Positions 15,733-25,270 of a stretch of DNA of 64,000 nt are shown here, piece after piece. The notes under the pieces are model-generated. The model was not told the origin of the DNA. It ran no database searches and was given only the letters and a program-made list of their open reading frames with translations. Source of the stretch: Porticoccus sp963974675 (GTDB lineage Bacteria; Pseudomonadota; Gammaproteobacteria; Pseudomonadales; Porticoccaceae); assembly GCA_963974675.1 (NCBI GenBank), contig CAXBDQ010000002.1, positions 62,001 through 126,000 of the forward strand. The letters run 5' to 3'. The position numbers and the translations under genes were made by a program. Each line of letters begins with the position of its first letter. Within the stretch, counting starts at the first letter, position 1.

Positions 15733-17247
15733 ATGGCTCTAGCCGTCATTCACACACGTGCCAAATGTGGCATTGAAGCACCAGCCGTTACGGTAGAAGT
15801 CCATCTTTTTAATGGTTTACCCAGCCTATCCATTGTCGGCATGCCAGAAACTGCCGTCAAAGAAAGTAAAGACCGAGTCCGCAGTGCTCTTTTAAATTCA
15901 CATTTTGACTTTCCAGCTCGAAGAATTACTGTCAACTTGGCACCCGCTGATCTTCCAAAAGAAGGTGGCCGTTTTGACCTTGCCATTGCGCTAGGTATCC
16001 TTGCTGCATCAAAACAAATACCCAAGGATGCTCTCAACAACTACGAAGTCATTGGTGAACTTGCATTGTCCGGAGAACTGCGCCCAGTTAATGCCGTTCT
16101 ACCCACATCGCTTGCCTGCGCGAAGGTATCACGCGCTCTTATTTTACCTGCCGAGAATGCTGATGAAGCGGCTCTGTCTGACAATACAAATGTCTATCCC
16201 GCCAATCACTTGCTCGCCGTCTGCGCACATATTAATGGCAACCAACCTATTGAACCCCATCAGCGTTCTTATCTCTTTGAACAGACCACCCCCCAGAACG
16301 ACATCAATGAAATAGTTGGGCAATATCAGGCCAAGAGAGCACTGGAAATAGCTGCTGCAGGAGGACACAACCTACTTCTGTCTGGTCCACCGGGTACGGG
16401 TAAAACTATGCTGGCCAGCCGTCTTCCCGGATTGCTCCCTCCCCTTCAGATTGAGGAAATGTTGGAAGTGGCGGCCATTCACTCGGTTGCAGGTTTCGGC
16501 TTAAGACGTCACATTCGACAACCGCCCTTTCGTGCACCCCACCATACAACGTCAGCCATCGCTATGGTGGGAGGTGGAAGTATTCCCCGTCCGGGAGAAA
16601 TTTCTCTAGCCCACCATGGCGTTTTATTTTTAGACGAACTGCCAGAATTTCCCCGAAAAGTACTGGAAGTTCTGAGAGAACCCTTGGAGTCTCGGGAAAT
16701 TATGATCTCCCGAGTAAACGCCCAAACTCGCTTTCCCGCCAACTTTCAATTAATCGCAGCCATGAACCCTTGTCCCTGTGGTTTTTTGGGTAGCGACCGC
16801 TGTCGCTGCACCCCCGACCAAGTCAGACGTTATAAAGATAAGATTTCAGGACCACTGATGGATCGAATTGATTTGCAAGTTGAAGTTCCACACCTGCCTG
16901 GCGACAAGCTGATCCAAGGAAAAATTGAAGGTGACAGTAGCGCCGTTGTCTTCCAGCGTGTGCTTTCTTCGCAACAACGCCAATTACACCGGTCAGGGAA
17001 ACTTAATGCCCTTATGTCCAATCAAGAAGTAGTCAAACATTGCGTACTTAGCCATGAACAAAAATCTCTGCTAAGTCGCGCTATTCAGCAGCTTGGGCTC
17101 ACTGCTCGAGGATTCCACAGAGTACTTAAGGTCGCTCTCACTATTGCTGACTTAGATAGAGCCAACTTGGAAGGCAATAAAACGGATACAACCGCACTAA
17201 ATATCGACCATCTAACAGAAGCACTGGGTTATCGAATCACACGCTAA
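15733..17247 (+). CDS. comM: ComM/YifB-type Mg-chelatase-like AAA+ helicase
   Basis: The ATG at 15733, with GGAGGG 7 bases upstream, gives 504 residues beginning MALAVIHTRA as in the family. The in-frame ATG at 15664 adds 23 non-conserved residues. The N-terminal LonC-like domain is followed by Walker A GPPGTGKT near residue 219 and Walker B GVLFLDELPEF. A cysteine set (NPCPCGFLGSDRCRCTP) is typical of the group. ComM is a hexameric branch-migration helicase that extends heteroduplex during natural transformation, so the cell may be transformable. Confidence 0.95.
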   Translation: MALAVIHTRAKCGIEAPAVTVEVHLFNGLPSLSIVGMPETAVKESKDRVRSALLNSHFDFPARRITVNLAPADLPKEGGRFDLAIALGILAASKQIPKDALNNYEVIGELALSGELRPVNAVLPTSLACAKVSRALILPAENADEAALSDNTNVYPANHLLAVCAHINGNQPIEPHQRSYLFEQTTPQNDINEIVGQYQAKRALEIAAAGGHNLLLSGPPGTGKTMLASRLPGLLPPLQIEEMLEVAAIHSVAGFGLRRHIRQPPFRAPHHTTSAIAMVGGGSIPRPGEISLAHHGVLFLDELPEFPRKVLEVLREPLESREIMISRVNAQTRFPANFQLIAAMNPCPCGFLGSDRCRCTPDQVRRYKDKISGPLMDRIDLQVEVPHLPGDKLIQGKIEGDSSAVVFQRVLSSQQRQLHRSGKLNALMSNQEVVKHCVLSHEQKSLLSRAIQQLGLTARGFHRVLKVALTIADLDRANLEGNKTDTTALNIDHLTEALGYRITR

Positions 17248-17358
17248 TCAACTGTCACTTATAGCCCACCGACATACCGATCATGAGAAATTGTCATAAA
17301 ATTGCCAAACCACAGCAACCACAGGGTGTTATAGTCCCACAATATAGAGGGGCCATAT

Positions 17359-19170
17359 ATGACCGATAGCACTGACACTGACAATAATGCCAACAACAGC
17401 AACACCCCAGACCTTCTGGCATTGCTGGATGATCTAATAGAAAAAGCGCCCCAGTTTACTGACAAGGCGGCAGAGGTGTTTGACTCACAAATACGGGCTC
17501 GCATCAGCAAGCTCACCAAGGGTATGTCACCCATGCAGCTGGCCTTGGCTTATGCTGACTGGCTCGGACATTTATCCCTAGCACCGGGCAAGCGTACCAA
17601 ACTGTTACAAAGTCTTGCTGAAAAAGTACTTAAGCTATCCGCATCGGCGGCGAAATCCCTTACCAACAAAGATGAGGAAACCCCGCATTCATCATCGCTG
17701 TTCAAACACGAGCTCTGGAGTAAACCACCCTTTAATCTATTGGCAAAGGGTCACCAGACAACGATGGACTGGCTGAAAGAGCTCACCACCGATGTTCCCG
17801 GCGTGGAATCATCCAACTCGGAACTAGTCAGCTTTATCAATGAACAAATATTTCAGCTACTGGCACCGTCAAACCTGCCACAAACCAACCCTGAGGTTTT
17901 AAAAACGACTTGGGATGAAAAAGGCCGCAATTTACTAGAAGGTATTTGTAACCTGCAACGGGATATTCAAAAGAGCCTATTCAATAAAAATGATCCTGAA
18001 ATGGGTGAGTTTAAAGTGGGCGAGAATATGGCCATCACGCCTGGCAAAGTTATTTTTCAAAATGACTTAATTGAACTTATCCAGTATAAATCGACGACAA
18101 AAACTGTTGCTCAAGAACCCGTTCTTATCGTTCCTGCCTGGATCATGAAATACTATATTCTCGATCTTTCTCCGGAAAAATCACTGGTGAAATATCTGGT
18201 AGATCAGGGGAAAACTGTCTTTATGATTTCCTGGAAAAACCCGGATAAAGAAGACAAAGAGTTAAGCCTCGACGACTACCTAAAGTCTGGATTTTTTACT
18301 GCTCTAGATGCCGTTAGAGCTATTACACCAAAAACCAAAATTAACGCTGTAGGTTATTGTATTGGCGGCACCTTGCTTTCCATTGGTGCCGCAGCCCTCG
18401 CCCGGGAAGGTGATGAAATTCTTAACAGCATTACGTTATTGGCGGCCCAAGTCGACTTTACCGAACCCGGTGAAATCCAACGCTTTCTGAGTGGTACCAG
18501 TCAAATGGCTTTCCTCGACAGCCTAATGTGGACTGATGGTTACCTCGAAGCTGCCAGTATGGGTAATGCTTTTAAGGCACTACGCGCTGAGGACATGATT
18601 ATCAATCCTGCGATTGAGCGCTACTACCTTGGCCGAAAAACAAAGCTCAATAATTTAACGGCTTGGAACGCCGATGGTACGAGGATGCCCGCCGCCATGC
18701 ATAGTCGGTATCTAAAAGAACTGTTTATGGAAAACCAGTTATCTGCATGTAAATTTATGGTAGATGGAAAACCTGTGACTGTTCAGGATATTCGTGCACC
18801 CTTTTTTGTTATTGGCACAAACACAGACCATGTGGCTCCGTGGAAGTCTGTTTATAAAGTTCAGCAATTAGCGCGCTCAGAAGTTACGTTCCTGCTCACT
18901 ACTGGTGGTCACAATGCTGGTATTGTCTGTGGTCCTGAGCATCCTCGTCGAAAATTTCAAATAATGACCCATGACCCAATGGACAAGTACATTGATCCTG
19001 ACACTTGGGCAGCAACCGTCGAAACCCAACAGGGTTCATGGTGGCCACTGTGGAATTATTGGCTGAATGAACAAAGTATTGGGGAGGCAACCACGCCAAC
19101 GATGGGGTCAAGCAAAAAAGGTTACAAGGTGCTTCGCGATGCACCTGGCGACTATGTTTTTGGACAATAA
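17359..19170 (+). CDS. phaC: Class I polyhydroxyalkanoate synthase
   Basis: A 603-residue PHA synthase that polymerises hydroxyacyl-CoA into storage granules. The lipase-like box GYCIGGTLL holds the catalytic cysteine near residue 333. The aspartate is in GTNTDHVAPW and the histidine in TTGGHNAGI. The PhaC N-terminal domain occupies about residues 100-270. The first 20 residues are Asn/Asp-rich. GAGGGG precedes the ATG. No phaA, phaB or phasin is adjacent, so precursor supply is encoded elsewhere. Length and sequence fit class I (short-chain) enzymes; exact chain-length preference cannot be read. Confidence 0.95.
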   Translation: MTDSTDTDNNANNSNTPDLLALLDDLIEKAPQFTDKAAEVFDSQIRARISKLTKGMSPMQLALAYADWLGHLSLAPGKRTKLLQSLAEKVLKLSASAAKSLTNKDEETPHSSSLFKHELWSKPPFNLLAKGHQTTMDWLKELTTDVPGVESSNSELVSFINEQIFQLLAPSNLPQTNPEVLKTTWDEKGRNLLEGICNLQRDIQKSLFNKNDPEMGEFKVGENMAITPGKVIFQNDLIELIQYKSTTKTVAQEPVLIVPAWIMKYYILDLSPEKSLVKYLVDQGKTVFMISWKNPDKEDKELSLDDYLKSGFFTALDAVRAITPKTKINAVGYCIGGTLLSIGAAALAREGDEILNSITLLAAQVDFTEPGEIQRFLSGTSQMAFLDSLMWTDGYLEAASMGNAFKALRAEDMIINPAIERYYLGRKTKLNNLTAWNADGTRMPAAMHSRYLKELFMENQLSACKFMVDGKPVTVQDIRAPFFVIGTNTDHVAPWKSVYKVQQLARSEVTFLLTTGGHNAGIVCGPEHPRRKFQIMTHDPMDKYIDPDTWAATVETQQGSWWPLWNYWLNEQSIGEATTPTMGSSKKGYKVLRDAPGDYVFGQ

Positions 19171-19348
19171 ACCCAAGTTTTGGATTATAGGTAGAACCGT
19201 ATTTTAACGGCAACAACACCACTGACGAAGTGATGTTGTCCTGCTACAATCCGTCGCCTTTTGGTCGCTCAGCTAACGGGTGATTTTTAGTCCAAACGAA
19301 CAACCCATCTATAATCCACTATTTTAATGCCCAAATTAGCAGATCATA

Positions 19349-21394
19349 TTGAACAATCTGAATCCTCAACAAAAAGCCGCCGTTAAATATATAGATGGCC
19401 CCCTTCTAGTATTGGCTGGCGCAGGCAGTGGTAAAACCAGTGTTATTACCCAGAAAATTGCCTACCTCATTAATCAATGTGGCGTCAGTGCCCGAAACAT
19501 TGCTGCGGTTACCTTTACTAACAAAGCAGCACGAGAAATGAAAGCACGAGCCAACAAACTGGTCAGTGGAAAAGAAGCCCGCGGTTTAACAGTCTCTACT
19601 TTTCACAACCTAGGACTGACTATTATCCGGCGAGAGATCAAGCGCCTGGGCTACAAACCCGGATTCTCAATTTTTGATGCTGACGATGCCAAAAAATTAC
19701 TCAAAGAATTAATGCTGAGAGATTCTGATCTGGATGCCGACCACATTGATTTAGTGCAACATCAAATTTCTCAATGGAAAAACAACCTGCTCTCCCCCTC
19801 ACAAGCATTATCTAAAGCAGAAAGTGGTGGCGAGCAAGCTATGGCAGTGGTCTTCGAGCGCTATACACAGGCACTGCAAGCCTACAATGCTGTGGATTTT
19901 GATGACCTCATTCAAATTCCCGCCTGCCTGTTTCGCGATCAACCCGATATTCTAGAGAAGTGGCAAAACCGTATTCGCTATCTGCTGGTGGACGAATACC
20001 AAGATACCAACCACGCCCAATATCAACTGGTAAAGTTATTAGTCGGTGCACGCCGCGCCCTCACGGTCGTCGGAGATGATGACCAGTCTATTTATGCCTG
20101 GCGTGGTGCCCGGCCGGAAAACCTGGCGCAGTTGAACGATGATTTCCCCGAATTAAAGATCATCAAACTGGAACAAAACTATCGTTCCACCGGCAGTATC
20201 TTGAAAGCCGCCAACCAATTAATTGACAACAACCCCCACGTATTCAGCAAGTCTCTTTGGAGTGAATTAGGCCCAGGAGAACCCCTGCGAATTATTCGCA
20301 CCAGCAATGAAGAAGTTGAAACAGAAAGAGTGGTCAATGAAATTCTTGACATGAAACTTCGCAAACACTGTCATTTTCGTGATTTTGCAGTTCTATATCG
20401 AAGTAACCATCAAGCCAAATTACTCGAGATGAAATTACAAACTCAGAGTGTGCCCTATCATCTTAGTGGGGGAACCTCATTTTATGCACGAACAGAAATC
20501 AAAGACATCATGGCCTACCTTAGACTGGTAGTGAATTCAGACGATGACAATGCTTTTCTTAGGGTTATCAACACGCCTCGACGCCAGATTGGTACCGCCA
20601 CATTAGAAAAGCTTGGCCATTACGCCAATGAACGACAGATCTCATTACTGGATGCCATTGATGAGTTTGGCCTACAGTCACAAATTCCTGCCCAAAATTT
20701 GGAGAAACTGCAACGATTCAAACACTGGCTTCAAAATGTGGAGCGTAACTGCACCAATGGTCAATCCATTGAAGCCATCCGCGAAATGGTAAACGACATC
20801 GATTACGAAGGATGGCTACACCAAAATGCCAGCAGCGCCAAAGTCGCTGAAAAACGTATGGAGAATGTCCATTTTCTTCTAGAACAAATTAAAAAGTTGC
20901 TAGAAAAAGATGATCTAGCTATCACTGACGAAGAAGCCCATTTAAATACGGAACATGATGAAAGCCAAATGGCCGATGCCATCGCCAAACTGTTACTGAG
21001 GGATTTACTCGACCGACAGGAGGAGGAATCTGCCGATGATAAAGTACAGCTAATGACCCTGCATGCAGCGAAGGGCCTAGAGTTCCCCCACGTCTTTTTA
21101 ATTGGGGTAGAAGAAGGCATTCTTCCTCATCGCAACAGTGTCGATGAGGGCAATATCGAAGAAGAACGACGGTTGGCCTATGTGGGTATCACCCGTGCCA
21201 GACAAACACTGACGATGACCATGGCCAGCAAGCGCAAACAGTTCGGAGAAATCATCAGCAGCACTCCAAGCCGTTTTCTGGATGAACTGCCCCAAGATAA
21301 CCTAGAGCGAGAAGGATTTGGTGATGACAACCCCGAAGTAGCCAAAGAAAAAGGACAGCAATCGTTAGATGCTCTGAAAGGCTTGTTTGCCTGA
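19349..21394 (+). CDS. rep: ATP-dependent DNA helicase Rep
   Basis: A 681-residue superfamily 1A 3'-5' helicase. Motifs seen: Walker A AGAGSGKT near residue 25, TFTNKAAREM (Ia), VDEYQDTN (II), GDDDQSIYAWRGA (III), QNYRSTG (IV), TLHAAKGLEF (V) and VGITRARQ (VI). The opening LNPQQKAAVKYIDGP and ARNIAAVTF resemble Rep more than UvrD or PcrA. Rep travels with the replication fork to clear proteins. The start is TTG at 19349; no better ATG is in frame nearby. Confidence 0.95.
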   Translation: MNNLNPQQKAAVKYIDGPLLVLAGAGSGKTSVITQKIAYLINQCGVSARNIAAVTFTNKAAREMKARANKLVSGKEARGLTVSTFHNLGLTIIRREIKRLGYKPGFSIFDADDAKKLLKELMLRDSDLDADHIDLVQHQISQWKNNLLSPSQALSKAESGGEQAMAVVFERYTQALQAYNAVDFDDLIQIPACLFRDQPDILEKWQNRIRYLLVDEYQDTNHAQYQLVKLLVGARRALTVVGDDDQSIYAWRGARPENLAQLNDDFPELKIIKLEQNYRSTGSILKAANQLIDNNPHVFSKSLWSELGPGEPLRIIRTSNEEVETERVVNEILDMKLRKHCHFRDFAVLYRSNHQAKLLEMKLQTQSVPYHLSGGTSFYARTEIKDIMAYLRLVVNSDDDNAFLRVINTPRRQIGTATLEKLGHYANERQISLLDAIDEFGLQSQIPAQNLEKLQRFKHWLQNVERNCTNGQSIEAIREMVNDIDYEGWLHQNASSAKVAEKRMENVHFLLEQIKKLLEKDDLAITDEEAHLNTEHDESQMADAIAKLLLRDLLDRQEEESADDKVQLMTLHAAKGLEFPHVFLIGVEEGILPHRNSVDEGNIEEERRLAYVGITRARQTLTMTMASKRKQFGEIISSTPSRFLDELPQDNLEREGFGDDNPEVAKEKGQQSLDALKGLFA

Positions 21395-21543
21395 AAAATA
21401 CGAAAAAATTCTAACCAAATCCGCTCACCAAACCGGCCAATACACTCTCCACAAATAGCGCCAAAAAACTAAAGATAATTTCTGTAACAGAAATCACACA
21501 ACCTTCGCCAAAACAGCTTTACCTCCCAATCCGCTATCAACAG

Positions 21544-21586
21544 AATACTATTCATAAACTACGGAGTGATAGTTATGAATAGTATT
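21544..21586 (+). promoter_or_regulatory. Hairpin covering the start codon of the HDOD gene
   Basis: A perfect 13-bp inverted repeat (21544-21556 and 21574-21586) flanks a loop that contains the GGAG at 21563-21566. The ATG at 21575 lies in the 3' arm. In the mRNA this would trap the start codon and place the ribosome binding site in the loop, a shape able to control translation. Confidence 0.55.
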
Positions 21587-22507
21587 TTCACACTTGCCCA
21601 GGAAAGGCAGACTCTGGATAATTTATTGGCTAAGGCTCCGGTTCTACCCAATGTTGTTACCAAAATATTGGTGCTAGACAAAGACAGTGACGACTATTAC
21701 GAAGAAGTGCTTTCTCTCTCTTCAGAAGATCCTTTTATTGCCGGAAAAATTATCCATCTGGCTAATTCTGCAGCCCTTGCCGGACGAACCAAAATTGAAA
21801 CACTGACCCAAGCTGTAATTCGAGTTGGTGTAAATCAGGTCTCCACCCTCATTACATCAATTTCCCTCACCAAATCATTCAAACCGACGCAGTAATCACA
21901 TCGCAACCTTTGGTTACATTCCCTGCAAGTAGCCACAGCAGCGACAAAAATTGCCCAACTCAACAAGGTCAGCACGAAACAGGCTTATCTTGCCGGTTTA
22001 CTTCATGAAATCGGACGATTTATTCTACTGGTATCAGACGTGGATAAATTTAACTGCCTATCGGTTAACTTTAAAACGACGGGTACTAGCCTTATCAACG
22101 AAGAAACAGAACTCTTTGGCTTCAACAGCATCGACGTGACGATTAACACTTCAAAAGCTTGGAAAATTCCAGGCGCCATCACCATTATTACTCACTTACT
22201 CAATACGATATCAGATCATATCGACCCGGAAGAACTACTCACGATCATGACAGGTATTGATACATCGAGTGAGACATCAAGCGCACTAGAGGAAATACTG
22301 TCCATTGCTGATGTTTTGAATATATTGCTCCAAAATAACCCAGATATTAATACGCTTGAAGAAAGTGAAGTAGAAGAAATGGTACGAGAGGCTATCACCA
22401 GCTTTTCGGGGAGCGACTTATTTCTACCTCCAGCCGCGCTAGCCAAGTCACTTATCGCCACAGCCAGTGAAACATCAGAACTCGCTTCATCATTGGATGT
22501 AGGATGA
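21575..22507 (+). pseudogene. HDOD-domain protein gene interrupted by one in-frame stop
   Basis: The ATG at 21575 (GGAG 8 bases upstream) opens an HDOD protein: LPNVVTKILVLDKD, HLANSAALAG and AVIRVGVNQVSTLI in the first 106 codons. A TAA at 21893-21895 then ends the frame. The same frame resumes at once as SHRNLWLHSLQVATAATKIA and GLLHEIGRFILLV, the HD-like half of the domain, and runs to 22507. No frameshift is needed: a single substitution explains the stop. HDOD proteins act in signalling and stress responses, often with c-di-GMP networks. The gene is probably inactivated, or makes a truncated protein. A second initiation at ATG 22040 would lack half the domain. Confidence 0.8.
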
Positions 22508-22544
22508 AATATCACAAAAAATAAAAAAGACAACGGACAATTTT

Positions 22545-23249
22545 TTAATACGTAAAAGGCAACCGCTTATTAATGACAATTTCTTCTGGTGTCAACTTAC
22601 AACCATAGGCCAAAATTTCAACACCTGCTGCAATAGCTTCGCGTAATATCACACCGTAATCAGGATCTATTTCATCGGCGGGACCAACCGTTTCAGCACC
22701 CATGTGTTGCACACAAAATACCAGTACTGCTCGATGTCCTTCTGCCACCATCTTAATTAATTCACGCAGATGTTTAGCTCCACGCGCTGTAACAGCATCG
22801 GGGAACAACACTCGACCATCGCCCACACCCAATGTGGTATTTTTAACTTCCACGTAACATTGCTGACCATCTTTGCTTAACAGTAAATCTATACGACTTT
22901 TTTCTTCACCATACTTCACCTCAGGACGAACACTATCATAACCCTGCAACTCAATAATCGTGCCGTTTTCAATGGCTTCACGCACTAAGTGATTCGGGCG
23001 CTGGGTATTGACCCCGCAGAGGAAACCGTCAGGCGTCGTCGTCATTTCCAACGTACCCGACAGCTTACGTTTTGGGTTATCCGAGAGAGAAAACCAGCAG
23101 GGTGTTTCCGCTACCCAGCAATTTTTCATAGAACCGGTATTAGGACAATGAATGGTCAGTTCTTCGCCATTAGCAAGCCTAATGTCCGCCAGAAATCGCT
23201 TATAGCGTTTAAGTAGCGTAGCCTGTTCAAAGTGCGGGGACAGTTTCAT
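22545..23249 (-). CDS. sfsA: SfsA family DNA-binding protein
   Basis: A 234-residue SfsA protein, named for sugar fermentation stimulation in E. coli. Family motifs: RYKRFLADI, CPNTGSM, SRIDLLL, CYVEVKNTTL, FPDAVTARGAKHL and KRLPFTY at the C-terminus. The central part resembles a restriction-endonuclease-like fold (D, E-x-K pattern in RIDLLL and VEVK). Its biological role is unsettled. Its start overlaps the end of the aminotransferase gene by 23 bases, so the two are coupled. Confidence 0.95.
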   Translation of the reverse strand: MKLSPHFEQATLLKRYKRFLADIRLANGEELTIHCPNTGSMKNCWVAETPCWFSLSDNPKRKLSGTLEMTTTPDGFLCGVNTQRPNHLVREAIENGTIIELQGYDSVRPEVKYGEEKSRIDLLLSKDGQQCYVEVKNTTLGVGDGRVLFPDAVTARGAKHLRELIKMVAEGHRAVLVFCVQHMGAETVGPADEIDPDYGVILREAIAAGVEILAYGCKLTPEEIVINKRLPFTY

Positions 23250-24432
23250 TCAGCTCACTTCTTATATCAGTGCCTTTTCTAAGCGCCTTCCTTAAGCGCT
23301 CAATGCCCAACTGCAACCTCTCTAATGGCTCCGTATACGTAAAGCGGACATGGTGATGAGCCAAGTGCTCACCAAAATCGGTTCCCGGCGTACAGGCCAC
23401 ACCATGCTCTCGCAGCAACTGCCAACAAAATTCTTCGCAATTATCGGTAAACTTTTGAACATCGGCGTACACATAAAATGCTCCTGAAGGTACATGACTG
23501 ACACCAAAACCTAGCTCACGTAAAGCTGGCACCAAAAAATCTCTGCGCTGCTTAAATTCGACTCGACGCTGCTCCAAAATACTGAGCGTTTCCGGTTCAA
23601 AAGCTGACAGTGCAGCATATTGAGCAACTGTCGGGCTTGAGATGTAAAAATTCTGGATCATCACATTGATGGTATCTGCCACACCCTCTGGCACGACCAT
23701 CCAACCCAAGCGCCAACCTGTCATGCCAAAAAATTTCGAAAAACTATTGATGACAAATGCGTCATCAGTGATCTCTAGAATAGACGCCACCGGCTTATCC
23801 TCGTAAATCAAGCCGTGATATATTTCATCAACCACGAGACTCCCACAACGATGGGATATCTCACGATGCAATGCCTCCAAGTTATCTCGGCTGATCACTT
23901 CACCTGTGGGATTGCTGGGTGATGCCACCATCACACCAACAGTATTTTCCTTCCAATGCGCTGCCACCCGTTCCGCCGTTAACTGATAATTATCCTCCGC
24001 ATCAACAGGAACAAATTGCGGCTCGGCATCAAGGCGCCGAACAAAATTGGGATTACAGGGATAGCCGGGATCAGACATCAACAAGCCGTCCCCTGGATTT
24101 AACAACAACTCACACACCATACTAAGGGCAGCACTGCTCCCTGTGGTGACAATAATTCTTTGAGGGTCGATCACTAAGTCGTAGGAATGTCGGTAATGGT
24201 CAGCAATGGCCTGACGAAGCTCAGGAATACCACAAGGAGGGGTATAAGATGTTTTCCCCTCAGAGATGGCCTTTTTTGCCGCCTCCGCCATAGGTGTCGC
24301 CATGGCAAACCCGGGTTCACCCACGCCCATCTTGATGATATCTTGGCCCTGGGATTCCAGCTTTATCGTGGCCTCAAGAAAATCTACCGCTCTAAAAGAT
24401 GTCAACTTACGGGTCCGATCAGCAAAGCGCAT
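23227..24432 (-). CDS. PLP-dependent class I/II aminotransferase
   Basis: The ATG at 24432, preceded by GGAGG, gives a 401-residue fold-type I aminotransferase. The PLP lysine is in NSFSKFFGMTGWRLGW near residue 235; SNPTGEVIS and DEIYHGLIY are the expected cofactor contacts; FRFTY-type C-terminal arginine is present as VRFTYTEP. Substrate cannot be fixed from sequence; relatives next to sfsA-dksA are usually annotated as aspartate/tyrosine/aromatic aminotransferases or alanine transaminases. A longer form from GTG 24468 is possible but lies over a 13-bp tandem repeat. Confidence 0.88.
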   Translation of the reverse strand: MRFADRTRKLTSFRAVDFLEATIKLESQGQDIIKMGVGEPGFAMATPMAEAAKKAISEGKTSYTPPCGIPELRQAIADHYRHSYDLVIDPQRIIVTTGSSAALSMVCELLLNPGDGLLMSDPGYPCNPNFVRRLDAEPQFVPVDAEDNYQLTAERVAAHWKENTVGVMVASPSNPTGEVISRDNLEALHREISHRCGSLVVDEIYHGLIYEDKPVASILEITDDAFVINSFSKFFGMTGWRLGWMVVPEGVADTINVMIQNFYISSPTVAQYAALSAFEPETLSILEQRRVEFKQRRDFLVPALRELGFGVSHVPSGAFYVYADVQKFTDNCEEFCWQLLREHGVACTPGTDFGEHLAHHHVRFTYTEPLERLQLGIERLRKALRKGTDIRSELNETVPAL

Positions 24433-24455
24433 AGTATTCAACTCCTCCCTATCAT

Positions 24456-24481
24456 TCTGACCTAGCACTCTGACCTAGCAC
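24456..24481 (+). repeat. 13-bp perfect tandem duplication
   Basis: TCTGACCTAGCAC occurs twice head to tail (24456-24468, 24469-24481), just upstream of the aminotransferase ribosome binding site. No function is evident. Confidence 0.85.
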
Positions 24482-24754
24482 TTCCTTCCATCAATCATTT
24501 CTACCAAACAATGCTACACCAGATAAAACGAATAAAAGATGCGGCATTATGGCGCGATTACCCTAACAGTCAAATAGGCTCCCACTGCAGCAAAAAAAAG
24601 TCATCCTATCGTACCTATGTGTGTTGTCATAATCGCGTTCAATCAATACGTTACGGCAATTTATACCACCAATTTAGCCAACTAAATCATACGTTATGAA
24701 ACACCCATCAAAAGCTTTTCTGGTCAATTACTACAAAAAACTGTATTTTTTTAC

Positions 24755-24783
24755 TTGATTAAAATTCCCGCTGGCACTATAAA
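24755..24783 (+). promoter_or_regulatory. Sigma-70 type promoter of dksA
   Basis: TTGATT (24755-24760), a 17-bp spacer, and TATAAA (24778-24783) fit the consensus well. The predicted start near 24790 follows a GC-rich discriminator (CGCGGG), and the dksA ATG is about 28 bases further on. The remainder of the 24482-24754 gap is AT-rich and shows nothing else I can name. Confidence 0.65.
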
Positions 24784-24817
24784 CGCGGGTCTCGCAAATT
24801 ACCGAGCGTTGGAACAC

Positions 24818-25264
24818 ATGCCAAAGAAAGCAGGAACAGCCACAGTCGCCGCACTCCACGGCTTTGCACCCTACACCGAGAAAAAAGGTGAGGAGTACAT
24901 GAATGAAGCGCAACAAGGGCACTTCAAAAATATTCTATTGGCCTGGAAACGGGAACTGATGGAAGAGGTAGACCGCACTGTAACTCACATGAAAGATGAG
25001 GCTGCCAATTTCCCAGACCCTGCTGACAGAGCCACTCAGGAAGAAGAATTTAGTCTGGAATTGCGCACTCGAGACCGCGAACGCAAGCTGATCAAGAAAA
25101 TCGACAGTACGGTTGAACGTATAGAAAATGACGATTACGGTTTCTGTGATCAATGCGGCGTAGACATTGGTATTCGACGACTGGAAGCGCGACCAACAGC
25201 AAGCCTCTGTGTTGACTGTAAAACCCTAGATGAAATTAAGGAAAAGCAGCTTACTGGTGGCTGA
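24818..25264 (+). CDS. dksA: RNA polymerase-binding transcription factor DksA
   Basis: The ATG at 24818 (GGAA upstream) gives 148 residues, the family length; a TTG at 24755 is the promoter -35 and not a start. The coiled-coil carries the two conserved aspartates in NFPDPADRA near residue 70. The zinc finger is CDQCG and CVDC near the C-terminus. DksA inserts into the polymerase secondary channel and, with ppGpp, represses rRNA and activates amino-acid promoters. gluQ follows, as in most gammaproteobacteria. Confidence 0.97.
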   Translation: MPKKAGTATVAALHGFAPYTEKKGEEYMNEAQQGHFKNILLAWKRELMEEVDRTVTHMKDEAANFPDPADRATQEEEFSLELRTRDRERKLIKKIDSTVERIENDDYGFCDQCGVDIGIRRLEARPTASLCVDCKTLDEIKEKQLTGG

Positions 25265-25270
25265 CAACTC

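Noticed and set aside
19213..19239. Stem-loop after phaC
   Set aside because: An 11-bp stem with a mismatch but no T run; not a convincing terminator.
24755..24817. Longer DksA starting at TTG 24755
   Set aside because: That TTG is the -35 hexamer of a good promoter and the extra residues are not DksA-like.
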